Source: Erythrobacter sp. 34-65-8
GTDB lineage: Bacteria; Pseudomonadota; Alphaproteobacteria; Sphingomonadales; Sphingomonadaceae
Direction of reading: 5' to 3'
DNA: 6,210 nt
Assembly (NCBI GenBank): GCA_002278985.1
Contig: NCJP01000101.1
Location: 1-6,210, forward strand
The notes below the pieces were generated by a model. It searched no databases, had not been told where the DNA came from, and was given only the letters and a program-made list of their open reading frames with translations. Below, piece after piece: positions 5,957 to 6,210 of this stretch (position 1 is its first letter; every line of letters starts with the position of its first letter). The translations under genes were made by a program, and so were the position numbers.

Positions 5957-6210
5957 ATGCGCCAGCTCCAGGGAATGGACGCGAGTTTCGTTGCGCTGGA
6001 AACGCGCAACTCGCCGATGCACATCGGTTCGATCCTGATTTACAATCCGGCGACGGCTCCGGGCGGGTTCGTCCGCTTCAAGGACATCCTCGCCTTCTTC
6101 GACAGCCGCAAGCAGCTGAGCCGCACCATCCGCCAGCGCATGGTGCGGGTGCCGTTCGATCTCGATTATCCCTACTGGATCGAGGATCCGGACTTCGATC
6201 TTGAATACCA
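5957..6210 (+). CDS. Wax ester synthase/diacylglycerol acyltransferase (WS/DGAT) family, N-terminal part (3' end outside window)
   Basis: The frame opens with ATG at 5957 and runs to the window edge for 84 codons plus 2 bases. The N-terminus reads MRQLQGMDASFVALETRNSP, then MHIGSILIYNP. This matches the start of bacterial WS/DGAT proteins, where a 'MDASF..LE....PMH.G' block forms the first strand and helix of the acyltransferase fold. Later RQRMVRVPFDLDYPYWIEDPDFDLEY matches the family's 'R.R....P......P.W..D..FDL..H' pattern. The enzymes transfer acyl groups from acyl-CoA to fatty alcohols or diacylglycerol, making storage lipids. The catalytic HHxxxDG motif should lie about 50 residues downstream, outside the window, so activity cannot be judged. 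It is separated by 131 bp from the flavoprotein gene and probably has its own promoter. Confidence 0.9.
   Translation, partial: MRQLQGMDASFVALETRNSPMHIGSILIYNPATAPGGFVRFKDILAFFDSRKQLSRTIRQRMVRVPFDLDYPYWIEDPDFDLEY

Overview
The window is GC-rich, densely coding DNA. It most resembles an alphaproteobacterium of the order Sphingomonadales (an Erythrobacter-, Sphingomonas- or Novosphingobium-like organism). This rests on the wording of the UvrC and flavoprotein sequences, the large outer-membrane receptor with Gly/Pro-rich insertions, and strong G/C preference at third codon positions. No RNA genes, CRISPR arrays, transposase genes or phage genes were seen.

Layout, left to right. (1) Positions 1-1836, plus strand: the C-terminal 611 residues of a TonB-dependent outer-membrane receptor, carrying a 152-residue insertion that strand counting places on the periplasmic side of the barrel. 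(2) 1903-2109, plus strand: a small hydrophilic protein of unknown function with a GTG start and a strong ribosome binding site. (3) 2121-2528, plus strand: a 'host attachment' family protein (PF10116-like), whose ribosome binding site overlaps the stop codon of the small gene, so the two are probably co-transcribed. (4) 2534-4597, minus strand: uvrC, the nucleotide excision repair nuclease subunit, convergent with the host-attachment gene across a 5-bp gap. It contains an in-frame palindromic element of about 135 bp. (5) 4653-5825, plus strand: a BaiN/HI0933-type FAD-dependent oxidoreductase, divergent from uvrC. (6) 5826-5956: a 131-bp non-coding gap. (7) 5957 to the window edge, plus strand: the N-terminal 84 codons of a WS/DGAT-type acyltransferase.

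The genes do not form one pathway. They are mostly chromosomal housekeeping or envelope genes side by side. The only likely operon is the small gene plus the host-attachment gene. The most unusual feature is the palindromic element inside uvrC. It is 45 codons long, keeps the frame open, and adds a Pro/Gly/His/Asp-rich loop between two catalytic positions of the endonuclease domain. This recalls the in-frame palindromic elements known from Rickettsia. The second is the periplasmic insertion in the receptor.
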